A stretch of DNA of 64,000 nucleotides from Streptomyces sp. NBC_00083 (GTDB lineage: Bacteria > Actinomycetota > Actinomycetes > Streptomycetales > Streptomycetaceae), in the NCBI RefSeq assembly GCF_026343295.1, contig NZ_JAPELY010000001.1, positions 2,542,001 to 2,606,000 of the forward strand. The letters run 5' to 3'. Under the pieces are notes generated by a model. It had not been told where the DNA came from. It saw nothing but the letters and a program-made list of their open reading frames with translations, and did no database searches. Position 1 is the first letter of the stretch; every line of letters begins with the position of its first letter. A program made the translations under genes and the position numbers. This document shows positions 41,070-48,123 of the stretch, piece by piece.

Positions 41070-41281
41070 CCGGCCCCCTTCGCGTCGCTCCTGGTGGGCA
41101 GTCTGCACAACGTCGAGCCTACGCACCAGGGTGCGTGGGGGATCGGGTCCGGGCCAGCGCCGTCCAGCGCTCACCACCCGTCCCACAAGCCACTCCTATG
41201 GATACCCAAAGGCAACGTTTGTGCAGGTGAGAGCGGTATTGTCAGCCATGGGGGCGGCACGCAGACACGACGAGGAGTGGC

Positions 41282-42382
41282 ATGGAAACCATCGATGTGG
41301 ACCGCAGCGATCCGCGGTACCGGGCCTGGCTGAAGGAAGCCGTGCGCAAGGTCCAGGCCGACGCCAACCGCTCCGCCGACACCCACCTCCTGCGCTTTCC
41401 GCTGCCCGAGGCGTGGGGCATCGACCTCTACCTCAAGGACGAGTCGACCCACCCCACCGGCAGCCTCAAGCACCGGCTCGCCCGCTCGCTCTTCCTCTAC
41501 GGCCTGTGCAATGGCTGGATCCGGCCGGGCAAGCCCGTCATCGAGGCCTCCAGCGGCTCGACCGCCGTCTCCGAGGCGTACTTCGCCAAACTGATCGGCG
41601 TGCCGTTCATCGCCGTCATGCCCCGCACCACCAGCGCCGAGAAGTGCCGCCTGATCGAATTCCACGGCGGCCAGTGCCACTTCGTCGACGACTCCATGAA
41701 GATGTACGAGGAGTCCGCGCGGCTCGCCGCGGAGACCGGCGGCCACTACATGGACCAGTTCACCTACGCGGAGCGGGCCACCGACTGGCGCGGCAACAAC
41801 AACATCGCCGAATCCATCTACCAGCAGCTGAAGTTGGAGCGCTACCCCGAGCCGGCCTGGATCGTCGCCACGGCCGGCACCGGCGGCACATCGGCCACCA
41901 TCGCGCGCTATGTGCACTACATGCAGCACGACACGCTGATCTGTGTGCCCGACCCCGAGAACTCCTGTTTCTTCGACGGCTGGACCAAGGGCGACGCACT
42001 CGCCTCCAGCGACTGCGGCTCGCGCATCGAAGGCATCGGCCGGCCGCGCATGGAGCCGAGCTTCGTGCCCGGCGCCATCGACCGGATGATGAAGGTCCCG
42101 GACGCGGCGAGCGTCGCTGCGGTACGGGCCCTGGAGAAGGCGATCGGCCGCAAGGCCGGCGGCTCCACCGGCACCGGGCTGTGGAGCGCCCTGCGGATCG
42201 TCGCCGAGATGGTCGCCGACGGCCGCACCGGCAGCATCGTCACGCTGCTCTGCGACCCGGGCGACCGCTACCTCGACAAGTACTACTCGGACACCTGGCT
42301 CGCCGAGCAGGGCCTCGACATCACCCCGTACGCCGCCACCCTCGACACCTTCCTGGAGACCGGGGTGTGGGCCGTCCGCTGA
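41282..42382 (+). CDS. PLP-dependent cysteine synthase/desulfhydrase family protein (Cds1-like)
   Basis: This 366-residue fold-type II PLP enzyme has Lys63 in [10 protein letters not shown] as the Schiff base, the substrate loop [19 protein letters not shown], and a phosphate-binding GTGGT ([15 protein letters not shown]). The unusual C-terminus and the [19 protein letters not shown] segment match the actinobacterial Cds1 group, described as L-cysteine desulfhydrases releasing sulfide, pyruvate and ammonia. Other family members are cysteine synthases, so the direction of reaction is not certain. GACGAGGAGTGGC precedes the ATG. Confidence 0.83.
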   Translation: METIDVDRSDPRYRAWLKEAVRKVQADANRSADTHLLRFPLPEAWGIDLYLKDESTHPTGSLKHRLARSLFLYGLCNGWIRPGKPVIEASSGSTAVSEAYFAKLIGVPFIAVMPRTTSAEKCRLIEFHGGQCHFVDDSMKMYEESARLAAETGGHYMDQFTYAERATDWRGNNNIAESIYQQLKLERYPEPAWIVATAGTGGTSATIARYVHYMQHDTLICVPDPENSCFFDGWTKGDALASSDCGSRIEGIGRPRMEPSFVPGAIDRMMKVPDAASVAAVRALEKAIGRKAGGSTGTGLWSALRIVAEMVADGRTGSIVTLLCDPGDRYLDKYYSDTWLAEQGLDITPYAATLDTFLETGVWAVR

Positions 42383-42467
42383 CCGGGGCGCGGACCGGCC
42401 GCGAGAACCGGACACACCGGGACCTTCTGCCCGTGCGGTACCGGACGGCGCGTGCCAGGGTGACGTC

Positions 42468-43373
42468 ATGGACACGCGCCCGGTAGCCGTCGCCGTAGAC
42501 GGATCCGACCACAGCCTGCGAGCTCTGGAATGGGCCATTCCCACCGCCCGCAGACTCGCCGCCGAGCTGGTGATCGCGCATGTCCTGCCCGACCACACCC
42601 AGCTCTGGGCGGCCCGCAGATCCGCGCTCGGGCCCGGCCCCGCGCTCAACGACCCGGTGACCGACCGGGTCCGCGCCGCACTCTCCGGCCGCGACGAACT
42701 GCCCTCCGTGCGGTTCGACTCCCTCGAAGGCGAAGTCCCCGACGCGCTGCACGCGTTGGGGAGCGGCGCGCGGATGCTGGTGATGGGCTCGCGCGGGCGC
42801 GGCGGCTTCGCCAGCCTGCTCCTCGGCTCCAACAGCCTGGCCGTCGCCACCCGGGCGCCCTGCCCCGTGGTGGTGGTGCCGCGCCTGGCCCGTACCGGGG
42901 CGGACGAGCGCACCGAGGGGCGGGTCGTGCTCGGACTCAACCTGGGCGAGACCGCCGACGACGTGATCGAGTTCGCCTTCGTGGAGGCCGCGGCCCGCCG
43001 GGTGCCGCTCCAGGTGCTCACGGCCTACCCGGCGCCGCCCCCGGCCGCGCTGATGGTCGCGGGCGAGTATCCGCCGGGCCCCCTCGACCGCGACCAGTAC
43101 GAGCCCGTCGAGCGCGACATGGCCGGCGAGCAGGCCGAGCGGCTCAGCCCCTTCGAGGCCCGCTTCCCCGGCGTCGAAACGGACGCGCTGATCGCACCCG
43201 CCGATGCCGCGGGCCACCTCGTCGACGCCTCCGCGTCGGCCGCCCTGATCGTGGTGGGCCGCCACCGCAGGCGCCTCAAGCCCGGCTCCCTGCTGATGGG
43301 CTCCGTGGCCCACGCGGTGCTGCACCACACGGAATGCCCGGTGGCTGTGGTGCCGGACCACAGCGACGACTGA
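42468..43373 (+). CDS. Universal stress protein (tandem UspA domains)
   Basis: This 301-residue protein has two UspA domains. The first begins VAVDGSDHSLRALEWAIPTARRL and has the ATP-site motif GSRGRGGFASLLLGSNS. The second begins VVLGLNLGETADDVIEFAFVEAA and ends GRHRRRLKPGSLLMGSVAHAVLHHTECPVAVV. Tandem Usp proteins of this length are common in actinobacteria under hypoxia or stress. The upstream GGGACC-TTC-TGCCCG near 42418-42433 only weakly resembles a DevR box. The gene is monocistronic. Confidence 0.9.
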   Translation: MDTRPVAVAVDGSDHSLRALEWAIPTARRLAAELVIAHVLPDHTQLWAARRSALGPGPALNDPVTDRVRAALSGRDELPSVRFDSLEGEVPDALHALGSGARMLVMGSRGRGGFASLLLGSNSLAVATRAPCPVVVVPRLARTGADERTEGRVVLGLNLGETADDVIEFAFVEAAARRVPLQVLTAYPAPPPAALMVAGEYPPGPLDRDQYEPVERDMAGEQAERLSPFEARFPGVETDALIAPADAAGHLVDASASAALIVVGRHRRRLKPGSLLMGSVAHAVLHHTECPVAVVPDHSDD

Positions 43374-43519
43374 GCGGACACCCGTCACCCCTCAAGTGCC
43401 CCTCTGCGGAGCCGTGTTGAGCCGCCCAGCGTTGACCCGCAGTTTGCCCCCGGCGCCCCGTTCGCTGTCTACGGTAGGAAAGATCCACTGAACGGCACGG
43501 GGAAAACGCGGGAGCTGTC

Positions 43520-45079
43520 ATGCCATCTGTACTGATCGTCGGCGGGGGACTGGTGGGGCTGACCGCCGCCCTCTGCCTGGAGTACCACGGGGTCGATTAC
43601 GTCCTGGTGGAACGCAACACCGAACCGACCGTGCTGCCCCGCTCCCGCGGTATGCACACCCGTGCCGTGGAGATCTTCCGGCAGATCGGCGTCGAGGACG
43701 CCGTGCAGGCGGCGAGCGCGTCCGCCCTGAAGATGGGCCGGTTCGGCGGCGCGCGCACCGGCCGCAGCATCGTGGAATCCGAGGCGCTCGACCTGCGCCA
43801 CGTCTACGCGACCGGCGCCATGGTCGGCGTGGACGAGAGCCCGTCCGGCTTCTGCTTCTGCCCCCAGGTCCTGCTCGAACCCGTCCTGCGCGACCTCGCC
43901 GAACAGCGCGGCGGCGACATCCGCTTCGGCACCGAGCTGACGGCGTTCACCCAGGACGACGACCAGGTCGTGGCCACCCTCACCGACGTCACCACGGGAC
44001 ACGTCGAAACCCTGCGCGCCGACTACCTCCTGGCAGCCGACGGAGCCGGCAGCCCGGTGCGCACCACCCTGGGCATCACCAGCACCACCCGCCCCGCCAC
44101 CCACCACTACCTCAATGTCTACTTCCGTGCCGACCTCACCGACGTCGTGCGCGACCGCACCTTCAGCCAGTGCGAGATCGACGGACCCGAGGTGTCCGGG
44201 CTCTTCCTGGCCAAGAACAACACCGACGAATGGTCCTTCCACCTCGCCTACGACCCGGAGCGCGAGCACCCGCGCGACTACCCCGACGACCGCTGCGTCG
44301 CCCTGCTGCGCACCGCCATCGGAATCGACGACCCGGAGCTTCGTGTCGACCTGCTCGCCCGCGGGGCCTGGGACACCGGTACCGCGGTCGCCGACGCCTA
44401 CCGCAGCGGCCGGGCCTTCCTCGCGGGCGACGCCGCCCACCGGCACGCCCCCTGGGGCGGCTTCGGCGCGAACACCGGCATCGCCGACGTGCACAACCTG
44501 GCGTGGAAGCTCGCCGCCGTCCTGCGCGGCCAGGCGTCGGACGCCCTGCTCGACACGTACGAGCCGGAGCGCCGCCCGCGCGGAGTGCTCGTCGCCGAAC
44601 AGGCCTGGCTGCGCACGGACTTCCTCGCCCGGTACGGCATCCGCACACCGGGCAACGCCGAGGCGCTGGCGCGCCAGCTCGGCACCGGGGAGATCATGAC
44701 CCGCTACCGGTACGCGTCCTCCGCCGTCCACGGCGCGCCGGCCGGAGACACGGTCGAGGAGCTGACCGGCCAGACCGGTACCCGCGTCCCGCACCACTGG
44801 CTGGAACGCGACGGCATCCGGCTCTCCACGCTCGACCTGTGCGGCCCCGCCTACGTTCTCCTCGTCGGGGAGGACGCGGGGGTGTGGGCGGACGCGGCGG
44901 AGGGGGTGCCGGTGGCGGTGCGGGCGGTGGAGAACGAGGCGGAATTCTGGTCCGCGCTCGGCATGGACGCGGGGGGCGCGCTGCTGGTGCGGCCGGACGG
45001 TTTCGTCGCCGCCCGCTCCGACGACGGCCTCACGCCGGAGGGCCTCCCGCAGACGTTGAACCGTCTCAACTCCCTGTGA
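43520..45079 (+). CDS. FAD-dependent aromatic-ring hydroxylase
   Basis: This 519-residue flavoprotein monooxygenase belongs to the PHBH-like class A group (TetX/RdmE/PgaE-type). It has the FAD motif LIVGGGLVGLTAALCLEYHG (5-24), VERNTEPTVLPRSRGMHTRAVEIFRQIG (ring-contact region), and DG motif LLAADGAGSPVRTTLG. The second FAD motif is GRAFLAGDAAHRHAPWGGFGANTGIADVHNLAWKL. A C-terminal thioredoxin-like domain follows. It could hydroxylate a polyketide or aromatic acid, but no biosynthetic genes are adjacent. GGGAGCTGTC precedes the ATG. A terminator follows the stop. Confidence 0.88.
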   Translation: MPSVLIVGGGLVGLTAALCLEYHGVDYVLVERNTEPTVLPRSRGMHTRAVEIFRQIGVEDAVQAASASALKMGRFGGARTGRSIVESEALDLRHVYATGAMVGVDESPSGFCFCPQVLLEPVLRDLAEQRGGDIRFGTELTAFTQDDDQVVATLTDVTTGHVETLRADYLLAADGAGSPVRTTLGITSTTRPATHHYLNVYFRADLTDVVRDRTFSQCEIDGPEVSGLFLAKNNTDEWSFHLAYDPEREHPRDYPDDRCVALLRTAIGIDDPELRVDLLARGAWDTGTAVADAYRSGRAFLAGDAAHRHAPWGGFGANTGIADVHNLAWKLAAVLRGQASDALLDTYEPERRPRGVLVAEQAWLRTDFLARYGIRTPGNAEALARQLGTGEIMTRYRYASSAVHGAPAGDTVEELTGQTGTRVPHHWLERDGIRLSTLDLCGPAYVLLVGEDAGVWADAAEGVPVAVRAVENEAEFWSALGMDAGGALLVRPDGFVAARSDDGLTPEGLPQTLNRLNSL

Positions 45080-45083
45080 CCCA

Positions 45084-45108
45084 GGGCCCCTTGTCCCGGA
45101 CGGGGCCC
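45084..45108 (+). terminator. Terminator hairpin after the hydroxylase gene
   Basis: GGGCCCC (45084-45090) and GGGGCCC (45102-45108) pair perfectly around an 11-nt loop that contains a small GTCC-C-GGAC stem. It lies 5 nt after the stop codon. Confidence 0.65.
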
Positions 45109-45360
45109 GCCCCGCGCACAATGGGTAGCCCTCGCGGGTCATGACTCCCGTAGACATATGGGCATGACGAAGCAGCGCCAACCTTCCTTGCCGCCGTCTC
45201 TCGAACTCCGTTGCCACGGGAACCGGTGCCGCCCGGTGGACGAGCCGCTAACCGCCACCTCGAATTCCGTGGTCGTCTCGCGCCCACGGCCCAGCACCGG
45301 AATGTTGCCGTCTGTGTCCTCGCTACCGTGACCAGCACAGGCTGTCCTCGTTCACCGGCC

Positions 45361-45681
45361 GTGACGACCACCAGGACAACCACAGCCCTCAGCATCGCCG
45401 CAGCAGCTATCGGCGCGAGCCTCGCCACAGCCGCACCCGCCATGGCAGGCGGTATCGGTGACTTCCTGTCTCCCGCGTTCGGGACAAGCTGCGCCAATCA
45501 GAACACGGGGGCTCACGCCAACGGTGCGACCACGCACGGCGCCGGATCGGCATCCGGGAACCTTGCCGGAATCCCACTCGGCAGTCCGCTCAACCAGTGC
45601 GGCGGAGCAGATCTCCCGCAGGTGAACGAGTTCCTCTCCCTTTCGACTTATGAGTACGCGCTGGACGCGACGGGGCTCTAG
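45361..45681 (+). CDS. Small secreted protein, chaplin-like pattern (106 aa)
   Basis: This is a probable exported protein. It has a Sec signal (about residues 1-29: TTTRTTTALSIAAAAIGASLATAAPAMA, cut before GG) and a mature part GGIGDFLSPAFGTSCANQNTGAHANGATTHGAG, then IPLGSPLNQCGGADLP. The paired Cys, the LSPAFG and PLNQC stretches and the Gly/Ala/Asn content recall chaplins (DUF320), though the order is different. It could be a surface or aerial-hypha protein; this is inference. The GTG at 45361 starts the signal peptide, with no clear ribosome site; another in-frame GTG lies at 45328. Codon bias is weaker than in neighbours. Confidence 0.55.
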   Translation: MTTTRTTTALSIAAAAIGASLATAAPAMAGGIGDFLSPAFGTSCANQNTGAHANGATTHGAGSASGNLAGIPLGSPLNQCGGADLPQVNEFLSLSTYEYALDATGL

Positions 45682-45977
45682 CCTCCTGCCTCGGGCCCGA
45701 ACTCCGTACGCGCCTTGAGCCCGTAGCAGCCGTGGACAGCACCCGCACGTTGCCGTCCACGTCCTCCCCACCGAGGGGCAGCGGCGCACACGGTCCACAT
45801 CCACCCCGTCCGCCGGAAAGTCGCCCAAGCACCCAGTCGCACCACGCCTTGCCCCGCCAGCGGCCCCGATGGGTCGCGGGTTTGCCAGTCGATACAGCGC
45901 ATGTGCGCCCCCTGATGGTCGTATAGGCATTCGGGTGATCGGCCGTACCGCCGCACCACATAGATCGTTTTCAGCGC

Positions 45978-46223
45978 ATGAAGAAGATCATCAGCGCCAC
46001 GGCGCTTGCCCTCGCGAGCCTCGCTCTCGCCGCCCCCGCCCACGCCGACGGCCACGACAACGACAGCAACTTCGGCGAGGGCGTCAACGCCGCCAACAAC
46101 TGGAACTTCTCGGCTGCCTCCGTCTGCTTCCAGGAACTCGCCGTTGTCCCGGTCGGCGGCGCCTGGAACGGCAACACCGTCAACCACTGCACCAACGGGA
46201 ACGTCCTCAACCACGCGCACTAG
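45978..46223 (+). CDS. Small secreted protein (81 aa), two cysteines
   Basis: This is an 81-residue exported protein: signal peptide MKKIISATALALASLALAAPAHA, cut before DGHDND, and a mature region NNWNFSAASVCFQELAVVPVGGAWNGNTVNHCTNGNVLNHAH with two Cys and many Asn. I do not recognise a family, but the pattern resembles small secreted Streptomyces surface proteins. There is no obvious ribosome site, and a CATAGAT sequence lies 13 nt before the ATG. It follows the chaplin-like gene by 296 bp of mostly empty sequence, in which 45737-45783 resembles the stretch 45290-45337 before the previous gene. Confidence 0.6.
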   Translation: MKKIISATALALASLALAAPAHADGHDNDSNFGEGVNAANNWNFSAASVCFQELAVVPVGGAWNGNTVNHCTNGNVLNHAH

Positions 46224-46268
46224 CCTCGCCAGGCACCGCTCCGGTCCTGCTCCTGTTGATTCGTCGGG

Positions 46269-46336
46269 TGCCCGCCCCCGGGCTCGAACCGGGAACAACG
46301 CGGGTCCAGGCCGCGCGCCTCGCCGGCCAGGCGGGC
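46269..46336 (-). tRNA. tRNA-like cloverleaf (probable pseudo-tRNA, nominal anticodon UGG)
   Basis: On the minus strand a complete cloverleaf can be drawn from 46336 to 46269. The acceptor is GCCCGCC/GGCGGGC (7 bp), the D stem GCC/GGC with a 5-nt loop GGCGA, the anticodon stem CGCGG/CCGCG with loop CCTGGAC, a 5-nt variable TTGTT, and the T stem CCCGG/CCGGG with the canonical T loop TTCGAGC. All stems pair perfectly. However, position 33 is C rather than the near-universal U, the D arm is short, and the length is 68 nt without CCA. I read it as a degenerate tRNA or tRNA-like element. It differs from standard Streptomyces proline tRNA as I recall it. Confidence 0.4.
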
Positions 46337-46361
46337 TCGCGTCGGCCTGGCCGGCGAGGCG
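46316..46361. terminator. 17-bp perfect inverted repeat overlapping the tRNA-like element
   Basis: GCCTCGCCGGCCAGGC (46317-46332) pairs with GCCTGGCCGGCGAGGC (46345-46360), extended by one pair (46316-46361), around a 12-nt loop. The left arm contains the D arm and most of the 5' acceptor strand of the cloverleaf, so both structures cannot form at once. The site lies between convergent genes (stops at 46223 and 46492), which suits a terminator. Confidence 0.6.
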
Positions 46362-46491
46362 GGACGACGAGGTGGGACGACGAGGGGACTGCGGCGGGAC
46401 GCTGTGCAGCGCGTCCGGCTGCGGGGCGCCCCGGTCGTCGCGGACCGGGTTGCCCGGGTGGACCTGCCATCCCGTCCCGGCATCGGCAGTG

Positions 46492-46974
46492 TCAGGGAGC
46501 CGGCGTAGGCGCCAGGACGCGGTTCAGGTTGCGCATCGCGTTTTTGAAGGACCGCCCCACCCCCGGCCCCGCCCCCCGCATGGCGAGCCGGAACAGCGCC
46601 GGACCCTCGCTCGCCATCGTCCAGCGCACGGCCGTACCGGAGCCGGAGGCGACCAGACGCCAGTCCTCCAGCATGGCCGTCACCCCGGGGACATTGGTCT
46701 CGTCGATCCGGTAGGCGTACCGCGCGCCCGCCTCCCTCGCCATGATCGTCTCGCGGAAGAAGACCCCGCCCCGCAGCCTGACCTCGCGCCCGGCCCCGCC
46801 GTCCAGGTGCCGGGCCGCCACGACCGGGGAGAACCAGACCGGCGTGGCCGCCACCTCGTCGGCGAGCGCACGGAACACGGCGTCCGGCCGCGCCGAGAGC
46901 CGGGCGGTGAACACCAGCCGCACCTTCGCCGACTCGGCGAAGTCGAGTTCCACGGAGCTGAGTCGGCGAGCCAT
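46492..46974 (-). CDS. SRPBCC (START/Bet v1-like) family protein
   Basis: This 160-residue soluble protein fits the helix-grip fold pattern of polyketide cyclase/dehydrase-like SRPBCC proteins. An N-terminal strand (SVELDFAESAKVRLVFTARLSARPDAVFRALADEVAATPVWFSPVVAARHL) is followed by strands including RYAYRIDETNVPGVTAMLEDWRLVASGSGTAVRWTMASEG and a long C-terminal helix SFKNAMRNLNRVLA. It should bind a hydrophobic ligand; the ligand is unknown. CAGGAGGAACG precedes the ATG at 46974. The in-frame extension to 47250 is a shadow of the DeoR gene. Confidence 0.8.
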   Translation of the reverse strand: MARRLSSVELDFAESAKVRLVFTARLSARPDAVFRALADEVAATPVWFSPVVAARHLDGGAGREVRLRGGVFFRETIMAREAGARYAYRIDETNVPGVTAMLEDWRLVASGSGTAVRWTMASEGPALFRLAMRGAGPGVGRSFKNAMRNLNRVLAPTPAP

Positions 46975-47084
46975 GACGCGTTCCTCCTGGACGTTCGGCG
47001 CGGCGGAACCCGTACCGTGCGCGTACGCACGACAGCACGTACCGCCCGGCGGGAGAGAGCCCGCACACCATAGCTGGCGGTCCG

Positions 47085-47933
47085 TCAGATGTCTGCGGGG
47101 CCGCCGCTGTCGGGGCTCTCCCCGGCCACCACGACGTCCCCGAGGTGCTCGGTCATCTCGGCGCGGGAGCGGTCCGACAGGCCCGCGTCCGTCACCAGCG
47201 AGTCGACCTGGTCCAGTGTGGCGAACGAACTGAGCCCCACCGTCCCCCACTTGGTGTGGTCGGCGATCACCACGACCCGCCGTGCCGACTGCACGAAGCG
47301 CCGATTGGTCTCCGCCTCGGCCAGGTTGGGCGTGGAGAGGCCGGCCTCCACCGAGATGCCGTGCACCCCGATGAACAGCACATCGAAGTGGAGGGAGCGG
47401 ATGGCGGCGTCGGCGACCGGCCCCACCAGCGTGTCGGAGAGCGTGCGCACCCCGCCCGTGAGGACGACCGTCGCCGCCCCGGGGCGCGGCCCGGAACCGG
47501 CGGACGCGCGCTGTGCGGCATGGAAGACGTCGGCGACCTGCACCGAGTTGGTGACCACCGTCAACTCCGGTACGTCCACCAGCTCCTGCGCAAGGGCGTA
47601 CGCCGTGGTGCCGCCGGCCAGCGCGATGGCGCTGCCGGGCACGGCCATCCTGGCCGCCTCCCGCGCGATGTCCTGCTTGGCGCTCAGCTCCAGGGACGAC
47701 TTCGCCTCGAAGCCCGGCTCGTGCGCCGTGGCCTCCGCGACGGGCACCGCGCCCCCGTGCACCTTCTCGATGACGCCCTGGCGGGCCAGCGCGTCCAGAT
47801 CCCTGCGGACCGTCATGTCGGACACGTTGAGTTTCCGGGTGAGTTCATTGACCCGGACCCCACCGCGCCGTCTGACCTCGTCGAGGATCAGCGTACGGCG
47901 CTGCTCCGCGAGCAGATTCTGGTGGTCGCTCAC
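47085..47933 (-). CDS. DeoR/GlpR family transcriptional regulator
   Basis: This 282-residue sugar-phosphate-responsive repressor has the DeoR HTH QRRTLILDEVRRRGGVRVNELTRKLNVSDMTVRRDLDALARQGVIEKVHGGAVP at residues 10-65. The DeoRC domain includes IALAGGTTAYALAQEL (phosphate-binding GGTT), VTNSVQVADVF, VLTGGVRTLSDTLVGP, and VIADHTKWGTVGLSSFATLDQVDSLVTD. GTG at 47933 is the first start that gives the normal short N-terminus. It is divergent from the large membrane hydrolase gene, which is an unlikely metabolic target, so its regulon is unknown. Confidence 0.87.
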   Translation of the reverse strand: MSDHQNLLAEQRRTLILDEVRRRGGVRVNELTRKLNVSDMTVRRDLDALARQGVIEKVHGGAVPVAEATAHEPGFEAKSSLELSAKQDIAREAARMAVPGSAIALAGGTTAYALAQELVDVPELTVVTNSVQVADVFHAAQRASAGSGPRPGAATVVLTGGVRTLSDTLVGPVADAAIRSLHFDVLFIGVHGISVEAGLSTPNLAEAETNRRFVQSARRVVVIADHTKWGTVGLSSFATLDQVDSLVTDAGLSDRSRAEMTEHLGDVVVAGESPDSGGPADI

Positions 47934-48123
47934 TGCCGGGCCGGTCCCTTCCACTTCGTCGAACACACTCGCCGGGCACACCTGCCCCCTCGGCTCACAC
48001 CACCCCATCCTGTCACGGGGAGATTCCGTGAGAGCACTGCACCGGGGCACCCGGATCCGAGATCCTGAAAGCTCCGCGCCGGCCGCGCCGCCGATCCTGC
48101 CACCACGAGATGGAGTCGCAGAC

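Noticed and set aside
42383..42467. DevR/DosR box upstream of the universal stress protein
   Set aside because: GGGACC-TTC-TGCCCG matches only the outer bases; the central bases and flanks of the known box are missing.
43520..45079. Tailoring gene of a biosynthetic cluster
   Set aside because: The hydroxylase type is common in polyketide clusters, but no synthase, cyclase or transport genes lie nearby in the window.
45158..45331. Possible 55-57-codon gene before the chaplin-like gene
   Set aside because: Third-position bias is poor, there is no clear ribosome site, and the translation shows no domain or signal peptide.
47089..48123. Upstream extension of the large membrane hydrolase
   Set aside because: It runs antisense through the DeoR gene and has no domain content. 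GTG 48124 has a ribosome site.
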